A stretch of DNA of 64,000 nucleotides. Origin: Flavilitoribacter nigricans DSM 23189 = NBRC 102662. Lineage in GTDB: Bacteria; Bacteroidota; Bacteroidia; Chitinophagales; Saprospiraceae. Made by a program: the position numbers and the translations under genes. The stretch lies in contig NZ_PDUD01000022.1 of the NCBI RefSeq assembly GCF_002646595.1, positions 124,001 to 188,000 on the forward strand, read 5' to 3'. The notes under the pieces were generated by a model. That model was given only the letters and a program-made list of their open reading frames with translations. It had not been told where the DNA came from and searched no databases. Positions 45,560 to 56,046 of the stretch are shown here, in pieces (the stretch's first letter is position 1; each line of letters starts with the position of its first letter).

Positions 45560-46315
45560 ATGAAAACACCAATTGTCATTATTACCGGTGCCGGGCAGGG
45601 GATTGGTCGCGCCACCGCCAAGTATCTGGCCGGACGGAATTACCGGGTCGCCCTGCTGGAGAAAGACCGGGAAGCCGGCGAAGAAGCACTGGCCTTAGCC
45701 CGGGAACTGGGAGAAGCCCTATTCATTCCCACCGATGTATCGGACGAAAGATCGGTCAAACAGGCCATCAATACGGTCCTGGCGGAATGGGGCGCTATCC
45801 ATTACCTATTGAATAATGCTGGTTTCTCCATCAATAAGCCCCTCGAAGAGCTAAGCCTGGAAGAATGGAATCAGGTAATCGGCACCAACCTGACCGGGGC
45901 TTTTCTCTGCGCAAAATACGCCGCTCCCCATCTGCGCAAGGCTAAAGGCGCGATCGTCAATCTGGCTTCCACCCGCAGACTGATGTCCGAACCCGGCACG
46001 GAAGCCTATTCCGCATCCAAAGGCGGTATTTTCGCATTGACCCACGCGCTGGCGATCAGTCTGGGCCCGGACGTGCGGGTAAACAGCATCAGTCCCGGTT
46101 GGATCGATGTGACGCCCTGGCAAAAACAAAGCGAACGCGAGCCCGCAAATCTACGGCCGGTCGACCACGAACAGCATCCCGTCGGGCGGGTCGGCACGCC
46201 CGAGGATATTGCCGCTCTGGTCGAATACCTTTTTTCGGATAAAAGCGGCTTCATTACCGGTCAGGACTTTGTGGTCGACGGCGGTATGACGCGAAAAATG
46301 ATCTACGAGCACTAG
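45560..46315 (+). CDS. Short-chain dehydrogenase/reductase
   Basis: A 251-residue classical SDR: cofactor motif TGAGQGIG (9-16), NNAG, and catalytic Ser137, Tyr150, Lys154 (Y-x-x-x-K in AYSASK). The acidic residue at the end of strand 2 (ALLEKD) suggests NAD rather than NADP. C-terminus VDGGMTRKMIYEH is family-typical. It stands between the PL8 and GH43 genes, so a sugar or uronate oxidoreductase is possible, but the substrate cannot be read off. Confidence 0.9.
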   Translation: MKTPIVIITGAGQGIGRATAKYLAGRNYRVALLEKDREAGEEALALARELGEALFIPTDVSDERSVKQAINTVLAEWGAIHYLLNNAGFSINKPLEELSLEEWNQVIGTNLTGAFLCAKYAAPHLRKAKGAIVNLASTRRLMSEPGTEAYSASKGGIFALTHALAISLGPDVRVNSISPGWIDVTPWQKQSEREPANLRPVDHEQHPVGRVGTPEDIAALVEYLFSDKSGFITGQDFVVDGGMTRKMIYEH

Positions 46316-46328
46316 AGCCGGCACACAA

Positions 46329-48164
46329 CTATTCCGTAAACAGGACGGCGCTGCGTTCCGATATGCCGTTCTCGCTGAAGGCTTCCACCCGGTAATAGTA
46401 TCCCTGATCGGTGTTCAGGGCACGTAATTCGTAGTTCGGTTTATCGTACATCAGCGCGGAGAGATTCAACTGATCCTCCCGGATACCCCAGTAGATCACG
46501 TAGCCCGTTGCGCCCGGAACCGGATCCCAGCTCAGGTCGGTATTGCGACGATCCTCCTGCCGTTGGGCCGTAAAATTAGCCGGTGTGGCCGGAGCCGCCT
46601 CTCGGCCCTGACCAAAGACCCGGAATTCGGAAATAGACAGGAATTTATTGGTACAGTAGATGTGGTCATAACGAATGTAGCGGGCCGCCACCGACTCCTC
46701 CAGTTCCAGATAAGCGTGCGGCATATCCCGGGTATTGTCCGAATAGTCGACGATCGTCTCCCAGTTTTCTCCGTCGGTGGAAGCGCGGATCAGGAACTGC
46801 TGCCGCAGGGTATCCGGCCGACCGAAGATCTCACTCCGGTAGTCCTGAAAGTTGATCTGTAAAGCCCGGACGTCCATAACCTTTTCCAGGTCGACTTCCA
46901 CGTAGATGGAGTCGTTGTTCGCTTCCGAAACCCAGTAAGAACGGATCTCTTCATCGTTGATCTTTTCCACTTCAAATCCCCGGATCTGTTCCTGCATATA
47001 ACCCTCCTCACTTTCATCCACCACATTGATCTCCTGATCTACCAGACTCGAATTGGTGCGTACCGGTTTGTCGTAAGACAGCAGCATCCAGCCGGTAAAG
47101 CGCTCTTTATGGTCTTCCACTTCGGTATCCGGCAGGTAGTGCGGATAGTCGCCGTAGGCCGTATTGACGTACATCTGGCCGTTATCTTCAAAACCGGCCG
47201 GGTACATGCCGATACGCCGTTCAAACTTGAAGTTGACCGAGATCGCCATGGTCGCGTAGTGCCAGTAATTGCCGTTATTATCCCGCACCGTACTGCCGTG
47301 GCCCGATCCTTTCAGGAATCCTCCGGGCTTATAGGAGATCGGGTTGTAGGGAGCGTATTCGAACGGACCAAGCGGATGTTTGGCGGTATAGACCCCATCG
47401 GCATAGACGTTCCATTGCGTACCCGGGGCACCGTATTCCAGGTAGTAGGTATCTCCGTGCTTCATCATCCAGGGCCCTTCGATAAATGGGCCGATGTCCG
47501 AACGGTGATCCTGCCCGAACCTTTCCCAGCCGTGATGCTCGGGGTCCAGATTGAACAGATCGGTCTGCTCCCCTACCGGAACGTAGTAGTTCTCCGCATC
47601 CAGCTCAATCCCGTGGATGGGCCATTTGTTGGAAGATTCTTCGTAGAGGTACACCTTCCCGTCGTCATCGACAAACAGGTTGGGGTCCTGCACGCCGTTC
47701 GGCATATTGATCACCGCAAAATTTGTGGTCCAGTCCCCTACTTCCGGATTATCCGTTTCGATCACCGCGCCGCGGCCGGAAGGATCTCCCAGGACGATCA
47801 CCTTACCGTCGCGGACAGCCGCCGCCGGCGCGTTGCAACCATTGAAATACCAGCTTTGGGGCCGGATAAAGGTCCAGTTACTCATATCGTCCGACGCCCA
47901 GTATCCGTGGGAGCGGGTGACAAACATGTAAAAACGACCGTTGAAATTCACGATCGCCGGGTCGGCACCGGATCGATAGGAAACATTGTTCTCGGCCCGG
48001 TAATGGGACATATAGGTGTAATCAATGTCTAGCGGATTACAATACGTCCGGTAATTCTTTGACTTTTCCTGCGGAGCAGCGGTATCCCCCGCGGGTGCGC
48101 CCACCGGTGTACAGGCAGCGAATAAAACCCCGGTGAGCAATGGAAGGTAAGATGATGCTTTCAT
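46329..48164 (-). CDS. GH43-family glycoside hydrolase with carbohydrate-binding domains, lipoprotein
   Basis: A 611-residue surface or periplasmic lipoprotein (signal MKASSYLPLLTGVLFAAC, Cys18; I use ATG 48164). The GH43 five-blade domain (~35-350) shows GADPAIVNFNGRFYMFVTRSHGYWASDD with the base Asp, and IEGPWMMKHGDTYYLEYGA with the acid Glu. Then a discoidin/F5-8C-like domain (EVEKINDEEIRSYWVSEANNDSIYVEVDLEKV, ~390-520) and a fibronectin III-like domain (TPANFTAQRQEDRRNTDLSWDPVPGATGYVIYWG). GH43 enzymes act on arabinan, xylan or galactan side chains. It diverges from susC, whose locus it belongs to. Confidence 0.88.
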   Translation of the reverse strand: MKASSYLPLLTGVLFAACTPVGAPAGDTAAPQEKSKNYRTYCNPLDIDYTYMSHYRAENNVSYRSGADPAIVNFNGRFYMFVTRSHGYWASDDMSNWTFIRPQSWYFNGCNAPAAAVRDGKVIVLGDPSGRGAVIETDNPEVGDWTTNFAVINMPNGVQDPNLFVDDDGKVYLYEESSNKWPIHGIELDAENYYVPVGEQTDLFNLDPEHHGWERFGQDHRSDIGPFIEGPWMMKHGDTYYLEYGAPGTQWNVYADGVYTAKHPLGPFEYAPYNPISYKPGGFLKGSGHGSTVRDNNGNYWHYATMAISVNFKFERRIGMYPAGFEDNGQMYVNTAYGDYPHYLPDTEVEDHKERFTGWMLLSYDKPVRTNSSLVDQEINVVDESEEGYMQEQIRGFEVEKINDEEIRSYWVSEANNDSIYVEVDLEKVMDVRALQINFQDYRSEIFGRPDTLRQQFLIRASTDGENWETIVDYSDNTRDMPHAYLELEESVAARYIRYDHIYCTNKFLSISEFRVFGQGREAAPATPANFTAQRQEDRRNTDLSWDPVPGATGYVIYWGIREDQLNLSALMYDKPNYELRALNTDQGYYYRVEAFSENGISERSAVLFTE

Positions 48165-48494
48165 GATTGGAAGATAGAGAATTTCGGTATTTCCACCCTG
48201 TTGCGGTTGATTTTTTCTCACCCTGCTTTGGTTCTCCGCTCCGTCTGCACACTCTCGGGTATTATGGAGGCAGACCAGTAGATATTCGGGAGCGTCAGGC
48301 AACTGCAGCGATCAATCTTCTCCTTTCCTCCCATTTCATAAATATTAGGAATTAAGCACGATTTTTTCAAAAATATTTACAATAGCTATTAATTACAAAA
48401 TATAATTCGTCAATTTTTCATCATTAGTAATTTTAATATTGAATAACATATAATTATTTTTTTACATTAGGTGTCAACTAAATTGAACACCATT
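48165..48494. promoter_or_regulatory. Divergent promoter region between GH43 and susC
   Basis: No gene. Bases 48340-48470 are strongly AT-rich, with runs of T and A just upstream of the SusC start, the kind of sequence expected for a Bacteroidota promoter and regulator site. I found no convincing -7/-33 pair or named operator. Confidence 0.4.
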
Positions 48495-51400
48495 ATGGAA
48501 AAAACTAGATTGTGTAAGACCCTCTTACTAACTACATGGCTGTGTCTCCTCTTTGCGGGGAGCACCGTCGCCCAGGTTTCCGGTGTCGTGACGGACAAGG
48601 AAACCGGAGAACCGCTGATTGGCGCTTCCGTGCTGGTCAAGGGTACTTCCAAAGGAACGATCACGTCCTTTGACGGTACTTATACTTTAGACGCCACCTC
48701 GGACGAAGTGCTCCTCTTTTCCTACACCGGTTACTCCGCACTGGAAGAGCCGGTCAGTGGCCGGACCACGGTCGATGTCTCGCTCGATCCGGGACAATTG
48801 CTGGACGAGATCGTCGTCACGGGATATACCGCCCAGAGTAAGCGGGATATTACCGGAGCGGTGACAACCGTCGACAGTGAAGAACTCCTGGCCGTGCCGG
48901 CCACCACCTTCTCCCAGCAACTCCAGGGGCGGGCATCGGGCGTCAGCATTGTGAACGATGCGACACCGGGTGGAGAAGCCACCGTTCGTATCCGGGGTTT
49001 CGGTACGATTGGTAACAACAACCCGCTATACATCATTGACGGGGTACCTTCCACCAACCAGTCGACCTTAAACCCGAACGACATTGAAACTTTACAGGTA
49101 CTCAAAGATGCCTCAGCGGCTTCCATCTACGGATCGCGGGCGGCAAACGGGGTGATCATCATTACCACCAAACAGGGTAAACTCGGCCGGCCCAAGATCT
49201 CGTACAGTACTTACTACGGGCTGCAATCGGCTACCAATGACGTCGAGTCGCTCAACGCCCGGGAACTGGGAGAATACCTCTACCTGGCCGATCTTTACGC
49301 CGGCAAAACCCCGGCACACGGTCAGTATACCTTCGGCTCGGACGGTTCCGTGACCATTCCGCGCTACGTATTCCCGAGCGGCGCCAATTCGGTGGATGAA
49401 AGTCTGTATTCTCTGACTCCGGACAACATCTACGCCATCACCGAATCGGCCGACACCTACTGGTGGGGAGAAGTAACGCAGGACAACGCTCCGATCGTCA
49501 ACCATCAGCTTTCCGCCAGCGGCGCCACCGAAAGCGCCCGATATGCCCTCAGCCTTAACTATTTCAGCCAGGAAGCCATTACGCGTTTTGTAAGTTACGA
49601 CCGGGTATCCCTCCGGGCCAACACTGAATTTACGGTAGCCAACCGCCTGAAGGTCGGAGAGAATTTCACCTTCGCCCTCGGCAACCGCAAAGGCGGCTTC
49701 GGCAACAACCAGGAACAAAATGCCGTATCCGGCTCGTACAAACACCACCCGCTTCTGCCGATCTACGACATAGCCGGCAACTTCGCCGGTAGCCGGGGCG
49801 CCAACCTGGGGAACAACTTCAACCCCTACGCCAGCCTGTTCCGCGATCAGGACGATCGTACCTGGAACCTGCGCGGATTCGGTAACGTATACGCCGACCT
49901 GGAGATCATTGATAACCTTTCCGTACGTTCCAGTTTCGGGATCGATCTGAATACTTCCCGGAGAAGGGATATCGGACGGCCCCAGCCGGAATACGTGGAG
50001 GGTAACTTCATCAACAGCTCCAGCGCTACCAATAACTACAGCTACCAGTGGGTATGGTCCAATACCCTGAATTACAGTCATACGTTCAACGACGTCCACC
50101 AGTTAAATGCCAACATCGGGGTGGAAGCTATTGAGCAATTCGGAGAATTTTTCAGTGCCGGTCGCCAGCGGTTTGCGTTCCAGACAACGGACGTCATCAG
50201 CTATCTCGATCTGGGGGATGCGTCTACCTCTTCCAACGGCGGCAACGTTTTTACGGATTACGCCCTGTTCTCCCAGTTCGGTCAGTTCAACTACAGCTAT
50301 AACGACCGTTACCTGGCCCAGTTCACCGTCCGGAACGATGCCTCGTCCCGTTTCCGGCAGGCGTCCAACAGTGCCATATTCCCGGCCTTCAGTCTGGGTT
50401 GGCGGCTCACGGAGGAGCCCTTCTTCCAGAATGCCTTCCCATTTATCAGTGATTTCAAACTCCGCTACGGATGGGGCCAGACGGGTAACCAGGACATCGG
50501 TGATTACAATGCCTATACGACCTACCTCTCCAATATCTACGCCGCGGGTTATCCCATTACCGGAGCCGGTAGTAATATCGGTTTCAGCGATGCTTCTTTC
50601 GGTAACCCGAACGCCAAGTGGGAGACCACCACCTCGAACAACCTCGGCTTCGATGCCCGCATGTTCAACGACAAACTGGAACTGGAACTCGACCTCTGGA
50701 ACCGGATCACCACCGATATGCTGCTCCAGGTGCCGATCACCTTTACGGCGGGTGACGGTAGCTCGCCGGCAATCAACGTAGGACAGGTGACCAACCGGGG
50801 ACTGGACCTGGCGCTCACCTATTCCGATAACCTCGGCGATTTCCGCTACAGCGTTACGGGTAACTTCTCCACCTATCGCAACAATATCGACGCCCTAAAT
50901 ACGGAAGAATCCCGGATCTTCGGCTACAGCTCCCGGGTGCCGTCCATGACCGTTACCCAGGTGGGTTATCCCATTTCTTCATTCTACGGTTTTAACGTAC
51001 TGGGTATCTTCCAGTCCCAGGCCGAGGTGGAAACCTGGCCGGAATACGGAGATTACAACGCGCCCGGAAAATTCCGGATCGAGGATGTCAACGGAGACGG
51101 TCAGATCAACGATGAAGACCGGACTGTGATCGGCAATCCGCACCCGGACTATACCTACGGTCTCAACCTGAACATCGGCTACAAAAACTTCGAACTGACC
51201 CTGTTCGGCAACGGATCCCAGGGTAATGATGTCTTCAACTACGTCCGTTTCTTTGCCGACTTCAACTCCTTCCAGGGGAACCGTTCGCGGAGAGCATTAT
51301 ACGAAGCCTGGCAGCCCTCCAACCCGAGCGCACCGAGATCCCAGTGGGTAGCCGCCAATCCCAACGCGACTACGCCCATCATGGATGCGAACGATCAGAT

Positions 51401-51677
51401 CAGTAGCCGGGTATCTACCTATCTGCTGGAAGACGGCAGTTATTTCCGTCTGAAGAACGTGCAACTCACCTACAACCTGCCCGCTACCCTGGCCCAGCGA
51501 TGGGGATTAGGCGGTGGACAGATCTACGTACAGGGACAGAATATGCTGACGATCACCAATTATTCGGGCCTGAACCCCGAGATCCAGACCGGAGCGGATA
51601 CCACCCTCGGATTCGACGGTGGCTATATGCCGGTTTCCCGCACGATCATTTTTGGTTTGAATGTTAGTTTACAATAA
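48495..51677 (+). CDS. SusC/RagA-family TonB-dependent outer-membrane protein
   Basis: A 1060-residue glycan importer. Signal peptide (LLLTTWLCLLFAGSTVAQ), carboxypeptidase-regulatory-like domain VSGVVTDKETGEPLIGASV, then the TonB-box/plug region DEIVVTGYTAQSKRDITGAV and plug LQGRASGVSIVNDATPGGEATVRIRG...YIIDGVP, followed by a barrel with Asn-rich aromatic strands to the C-terminal IFGLNVSLQ. I use ATG 48495; the GTG 24 bp upstream is not needed. The SusD partner gene starts 17 bp later, so the two form a SusCD unit that carries oligosaccharides across the outer membrane. Confidence 0.97.
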   Translation: MEKTRLCKTLLLTTWLCLLFAGSTVAQVSGVVTDKETGEPLIGASVLVKGTSKGTITSFDGTYTLDATSDEVLLFSYTGYSALEEPVSGRTTVDVSLDPGQLLDEIVVTGYTAQSKRDITGAVTTVDSEELLAVPATTFSQQLQGRASGVSIVNDATPGGEATVRIRGFGTIGNNNPLYIIDGVPSTNQSTLNPNDIETLQVLKDASAASIYGSRAANGVIIITTKQGKLGRPKISYSTYYGLQSATNDVESLNARELGEYLYLADLYAGKTPAHGQYTFGSDGSVTIPRYVFPSGANSVDESLYSLTPDNIYAITESADTYWWGEVTQDNAPIVNHQLSASGATESARYALSLNYFSQEAITRFVSYDRVSLRANTEFTVANRLKVGENFTFALGNRKGGFGNNQEQNAVSGSYKHHPLLPIYDIAGNFAGSRGANLGNNFNPYASLFRDQDDRTWNLRGFGNVYADLEIIDNLSVRSSFGIDLNTSRRRDIGRPQPEYVEGNFINSSSATNNYSYQWVWSNTLNYSHTFNDVHQLNANIGVEAIEQFGEFFSAGRQRFAFQTTDVISYLDLGDASTSSNGGNVFTDYALFSQFGQFNYSYNDRYLAQFTVRNDASSRFRQASNSAIFPAFSLGWRLTEEPFFQNAFPFISDFKLRYGWGQTGNQDIGDYNAYTTYLSNIYAAGYPITGAGSNIGFSDASFGNPNAKWETTTSNNLGFDARMFNDKLELELDLWNRITTDMLLQVPITFTAGDGSSPAINVGQVTNRGLDLALTYSDNLGDFRYSVTGNFSTYRNNIDALNTEESRIFGYSSRVPSMTVTQVGYPISSFYGFNVLGIFQSQAEVETWPEYGDYNAPGKFRIEDVNGDGQINDEDRTVIGNPHPDYTYGLNLNIGYKNFELTLFGNGSQGNDVFNYVRFFADFNSFQGNRSRRALYEAWQPSNPSAPRSQWVAANPNATTPIMDANDQISSRVSTYLLEDGSYFRLKNVQLTYNLPATLAQRWGLGGGQIYVQGQNMLTITNYSGLNPEIQTGADTTLGFDGGYMPVSRTIIFGLNVSLQ

Positions 51678-51694
51678 AAAATAAAATTTTGATC

Positions 51695-53434
51695 ATGAGA
51701 TCTATCAAAATAATATTTACGCTGGCGGTATTCATGGGGGCGCTATCCTGCAGCGATGACTTTTTAACCAAAGCTCCCCAGGCGCAGTTCAGTACGGTGG
51801 CGCTGGAAACACCGGAAGGGGTAGAAGGTATTCTGCTGGGAGCCTACGCCATGGTGGACGGTACCGGGCTTAACGGTCAGGCACCCTGGGAAAATGACAT
51901 CCACAACTGGGTGTTCGGCGGTATTGCTTCCGACAATGCGCTGAAGGGAACGGATGCCGGTGACCAGCCCGAGCAGTCCTTTATCGAGGCCTACGACTTC
52001 AACTCCTTCAATAACCACATCCGCAACAAGTGGAGAGGTTTGTACAAGGGTGTGGCCCGTACCAACGATGCCATCAACAGTGCAGAAGCGGTGGAAGCGC
52101 TCGGAGAAGACCGCAGAAGGCAGATCATTGCCGAGGCGCGGTTCCTGCGTGGACTGTTCCATTTTGAAGCACAAAAAATGTGGAAGTTCCCGGTTTACAT
52201 CGACAATACCGTGTACGACATCAACAATGTAGAAAGTACGAAGATCCCGAATGACGGTAAGATCTGGGATCAGATCGAAGCGGATTTCGAGGCCGCCGCG
52301 GCGGTCCTTCCGGAAACCCAGTCTGAGGTCGGCCGGCCCACCAGCTACGCCGCCAAAGCGTTCCTGGCGAAAGCCAAGATGTACCAGGGCTGGGATGAAA
52401 ACGGCAATGCCAACCTCAGCAAACTGCAGGAAGCCAAACCGCTGCTGGAAGACATCATCAATTCCAACAAATACAGTCTGGTCTCTAAATTTTCGGACAA
52501 CTTCCTGGTGCGCACCAATAACAACGCCGAGTCCATCTGGGAAGTCCAGTTTACGGTCAGTAGCGCTACGGGAGACAATGCCAACCAGGGCGTTGGTCTG
52601 GCACACCCATACATCGCCCCCTGGGGTTGCTGCGGGTTCTACCAGGCGTCCCAAAACCTGGTCAATGCCTTTAAGACCGATGCCAACGGTCTCCCGCTGC
52701 CGGATTCCTACAACGACGAGAACGTGACCTGGGAAACCGAATATACCGGACCGCTGGATCCCCGCCTCGACCACACCGTCGGCCGGCCGGGTATCCTCTA
52801 CAAAAATTTCCAGATCCACGGTACGGATTTTATTCGTGACCTGTCTTACGCCGGGCCTTATTCTTCCATGAAGCACGTAGCCGAGCCCGAAGTTTTCGGC
52901 ATCAACGGCTGGGGGAACCTCTCCGCCAATGGCTACCGCATCATGCGCTACGGCATGGTCCTGCTCTGGCTGGCCGAGGTAGAAGTGGAATTGGGCAACC
53001 TGGACCGTGCCCAGGAGCTGGTCAATTTGATCCGCGCCCGGGCCGCCAATGCGGAAGACTTTGTGCCGAAAGCAACCCAGGGTGCCGACAGCCGCCAGAG
53101 TTTCACCGTGCTCTCCGAGCCGGCCGCCAATTACACCATCAGCGAGTATACCGCTCCCTGGACGGATCAGGATATGGCCCGCAAAGCGGTACGTTTCGAA
53201 AGCCGTCTGGAATTCGCCATGGAAGGCCATCGCTTCTTTGATCTGCAGCGCTGGGGCATTCAGGCGGAAGTACTCAACGACTATCTGCAGAGTGAATCCA
53301 GATATCGGGTTTATCTCCAGGGTAAAACTTTCGTAGAAGGCAAGAATGAATTCTATCCGATCCCGACCGAAGCGATCGACCGCTCGTACATCGACGGTCA
53401 GCCTACTTTGACGCAGGATCCATCCTATAACTAA
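51695..53434 (+). CDS. SusD/RagB-family nutrient-binding lipoprotein
   Basis: A 579-residue surface lipoprotein that captures glycans and hands them to SusC. Lipobox IFTLAVFMGALSC (mature DDFLTKAPQ...), TPR-like helices in the first half (RNKWRGLYKGVARTNDAINSAEAV, AEARFLRGLFHFEAQKMWKF), the SusD segment GRPTSYAAKAFLAKAKMYQG and a C-terminal ARKAVRFESRLEFAMEGHRFFDLQRWG and NEFYPIPTEAIDR. ATG 51695 gives the lipobox; a TTG at 51689 is in frame. Paired with SusC. Confidence 0.96.
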   Translation: MRSIKIIFTLAVFMGALSCSDDFLTKAPQAQFSTVALETPEGVEGILLGAYAMVDGTGLNGQAPWENDIHNWVFGGIASDNALKGTDAGDQPEQSFIEAYDFNSFNNHIRNKWRGLYKGVARTNDAINSAEAVEALGEDRRRQIIAEARFLRGLFHFEAQKMWKFPVYIDNTVYDINNVESTKIPNDGKIWDQIEADFEAAAAVLPETQSEVGRPTSYAAKAFLAKAKMYQGWDENGNANLSKLQEAKPLLEDIINSNKYSLVSKFSDNFLVRTNNNAESIWEVQFTVSSATGDNANQGVGLAHPYIAPWGCCGFYQASQNLVNAFKTDANGLPLPDSYNDENVTWETEYTGPLDPRLDHTVGRPGILYKNFQIHGTDFIRDLSYAGPYSSMKHVAEPEVFGINGWGNLSANGYRIMRYGMVLLWLAEVEVELGNLDRAQELVNLIRARAANAEDFVPKATQGADSRQSFTVLSEPAANYTISEYTAPWTDQDMARKAVRFESRLEFAMEGHRFFDLQRWGIQAEVLNDYLQSESRYRVYLQGKTFVEGKNEFYPIPTEAIDRSYIDGQPTLTQDPSYN

Positions 53435-53439
53435 GAAAA

Positions 53440-53489
53440 TGAGCAATTGGGAAGTTCGGAGCACCAAACTCCGAACTTCCTGACGCTCA
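53440..53489 (+). terminator. Stem-loop after susD
   Basis: GGAAGTTCGGAG (53450-53461) and CTCCGAACTTCC (53469-53480) form a perfect 12-bp stem with a 7-base loop; TGAGC/GCTCA adds an outer stem. There is no T-tract, but position and strength fit the end of the susCD transcript. Confidence 0.6.
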
Positions 53490-53644
53490 CTGCTGAGTTC
53501 AAGATCACTACACACCAAATCATCTTCCCGCTGCATCTATGATTTTTATGAAGCTCCCGGTTCCGGTATGCCTGAACAGTATATAGGATCGGAAAGCCTG
53601 CCGGTAGTGCCTACTACTCCACCCACTTTATAAAAATCACCGAC

Positions 53645-56041
53645 ATGACTGTAAGACACCAGATCCTGATCCTGTTTCGTCAACTCCGGCGCTTCAGGGT
53701 CCAGTACCTCATTAGTTTTTCCGGGCTGTTCCTGGCCACTACTACCTTCTTACTTTTACTGCACTTCATCACTTACCATTATTCCTTTGACCGTTTTCAC
53801 CAACACGCCGATGAGATCGTGCGGCTGAACACCATCATCGACCTGCCGAACCAACAAAACCGTTACGCCGCTACCGCTTTCCAGGTGGGGCCGGAAATAG
53901 CCGAACGGGTTCCCGGGATCAGGGAGGTGGCGCGAATGCGGGCCATGCCCGCTGCGGTACAGCACGGAGAACAGCGCTTTGACGAAGGACTGCTCACCTT
54001 TGTCGACTCCAGCTTCCTGGACGTATTTTCCTTCGAAGTACTGGCCGGAAACCGGGAAAATCCACTCGATGCTCCCGGTAGCATCGTACTGCGGAAAACC
54101 CTGGCCGACAAATACTTTCCAAACGAGAACCCAATTGGAAAAACGCTGCAGGTAACGCTGGGCGACCGGCAGGAAGCCGTCGAGATCAGCGCCGTGGTGG
54201 CCGATCCTCCTCCCAATTCCAGTATCAATTTTCAGATGTTGCTCAATATGCGACAGATTGAAAATGCCTTCCGGCCGGGATACGCCTCGCTGATGCCGGG
54301 TCTGTTTACTTTTTTTCGGCTGCAGCCGGGGCAACGACCGGAACAGATCGCTGCCGGTTTGGAGAGTTTTGTCGGGGAAAACCTGCCCGAAGAGTTGCAG
54401 CGGGTCATGTCATTTAATGCCCTGCCGCTCCGGGAACTGTATTTTGAGAATGGCTACCAGTTCGACGTTGCGATCAAAGGAAACCAGACCACCTTGATCA
54501 GCTTGCTGGCCCTGGCGATCATCACGCTGCTGATGGCGATGATCAATTACGTGAACATTACTACCGCACTGGGTCTGAAACGCTCCCGCGAAGTAGCGGT
54601 CCGCAAGATCATGGGATCTTCCGCCCTGCAGATCGCTACTAATCAATATTTTGATTCCCTGATCGTTATCGCCCTTACCCTGCTGCCCGCTGCCGGATTG
54701 AGCAAAATGCTGCTGCCCCAACTGGGCACCTGGCTGGATCTGGAGATCACCGCCGGCCCGATGAATCAGCTACTCTTCTGGCCGGGTTTGCTGTTGTTTG
54801 CGGTGGTGCTGGCGGCAGTAGCCGCGGTCTATCCCGCGCTGGTGCTTGCACGCTTGCCCATCCTCGAAGTGCTCAAAAGGAACCGGCCGTTTTTCCACCT
54901 GCAATTCGATCTGAAAAAGATCATGCTGGGCTTTCAGTTTGCCGTAGCGGTCTTTTTCCTCAGTTCGGCCTGGATCGTTTACAATCAGTTGCAGTTCCTG
55001 CGGGAAAAAGATCCCGGGTTCAATAAAGAACAGATCCTGTTGGTGGATGTAGCCGGTCCGGAGCTCCAGGATCGTATACCGGCCCTGAAACAAAGTCTGC
55101 AGACCGTATCCGGAGTAAAGGCGTTGTCGGCCTCCACATCCGGCATTTACGGTGTGCATACGCAGGCCAATTTTTCCGTTCCGACCGACAGCAGCGAACA
55201 AGGCTTTCTCATGGACATCAACTTCGTCGATCCCGATTTTCTGGACACCTATCAGGTGGACCTGATCGCGGGCCGCAATTTTTCGGAAGACATCCATTCG
55301 GATATCCGTAACGCATTCATCCTCAACGAAACCGCAGCCAAACGCCTGGGGATGGAGGACGCAAATTCGGCCCTGGACCTGCGATTACAGCGCATCAGCC
55401 GGGATACCCTGGAGGCTCCCGTGATCGGCGTGGTAGCCGATTACCACTTTCAATCCATGCACCAGACCATCGCCCCGATGGTGTGGCAGATCGTGCCCAG
55501 TGCACCGAAAAACGTACTGGCTATTCGCATGCAGGGAGATATGGCGGGCATCATCAGTGGCCTGGAGCAGCAATGGGCACAAAGCAGCGCCGGCGAAACC
55601 TTCGATTTCACCTTCCTGGACGAAGCCATGGACAATGCCTACCGTTCGGAACAACAAATGGGCTGGTTTATTCGGATGATCACCGCCGTGCTGCTGTTCA
55701 TCTCCTGTTCGGGTTTATACGGCATGATGCTTTTCCTGGTGGAACAGAAAACGTTGGAGATCGGCATCCGCAAAACCTTCGGTGCCGGCAATTTTCAGAT
55801 CCAGTCTCTGCTGTACCGCCAATATCTGGCGCTCACCCTTTTCGGTATCGTCCTGGGCGGTAGCGCCGCCTACTGGATCTGCAGTAAATGGCTGGAGAAT
55901 TTTGCCTACCATATTCCGCTGCAAGCGGTCCCCATCCTGATCGCCGGACTTGCCTGCCTCCTGCTGGGCTGGCTTTCCATCGCCCTACTGGGCTTCCGGG
56001 CCGGGCAGCTGAATCCGGTGGAAGTGATGCGGGAAAGTTGA
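53645..56041 (+). CDS. FtsX/MacB-like permease without prefix domain
   Basis: A 798-residue permease of two MacB/FtsX halves, beginning directly at MTVRHQILILFRQLRRFRVQYLISFSGLFLATTTFLLLL. Loops RSREVAVRKIMGSSALQIATNQ and QKTLEIGIRKTFGAGNFQIQSLLY, C-terminal GQLNPVEVMRES. It has no cytoplasmic prefix and no PadR neighbour, like the 11484-13898 gene. It lies between susD and the gntP gene; a role in the same glycan locus is possible but not shown. No ATPase is adjacent. Confidence 0.9.
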   Translation: MTVRHQILILFRQLRRFRVQYLISFSGLFLATTTFLLLLHFITYHYSFDRFHQHADEIVRLNTIIDLPNQQNRYAATAFQVGPEIAERVPGIREVARMRAMPAAVQHGEQRFDEGLLTFVDSSFLDVFSFEVLAGNRENPLDAPGSIVLRKTLADKYFPNENPIGKTLQVTLGDRQEAVEISAVVADPPPNSSINFQMLLNMRQIENAFRPGYASLMPGLFTFFRLQPGQRPEQIAAGLESFVGENLPEELQRVMSFNALPLRELYFENGYQFDVAIKGNQTTLISLLALAIITLLMAMINYVNITTALGLKRSREVAVRKIMGSSALQIATNQYFDSLIVIALTLLPAAGLSKMLLPQLGTWLDLEITAGPMNQLLFWPGLLLFAVVLAAVAAVYPALVLARLPILEVLKRNRPFFHLQFDLKKIMLGFQFAVAVFFLSSAWIVYNQLQFLREKDPGFNKEQILLVDVAGPELQDRIPALKQSLQTVSGVKALSASTSGIYGVHTQANFSVPTDSSEQGFLMDINFVDPDFLDTYQVDLIAGRNFSEDIHSDIRNAFILNETAAKRLGMEDANSALDLRLQRISRDTLEAPVIGVVADYHFQSMHQTIAPMVWQIVPSAPKNVLAIRMQGDMAGIISGLEQQWAQSSAGETFDFTFLDEAMDNAYRSEQQMGWFIRMITAVLLFISCSGLYGMMLFLVEQKTLEIGIRKTFGAGNFQIQSLLYRQYLALTLFGIVLGGSAAYWICSKWLENFAYHIPLQAVPILIAGLACLLLGWLSIALLGFRAGQLNPVEVMRES

Positions 56042-56046
56042 GAAAA

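Noticed and set aside
51764-53536. 590-residue minus-strand frame
   Set aside because: Antisense shadow of the SusD gene; no signal peptide or domain seen.
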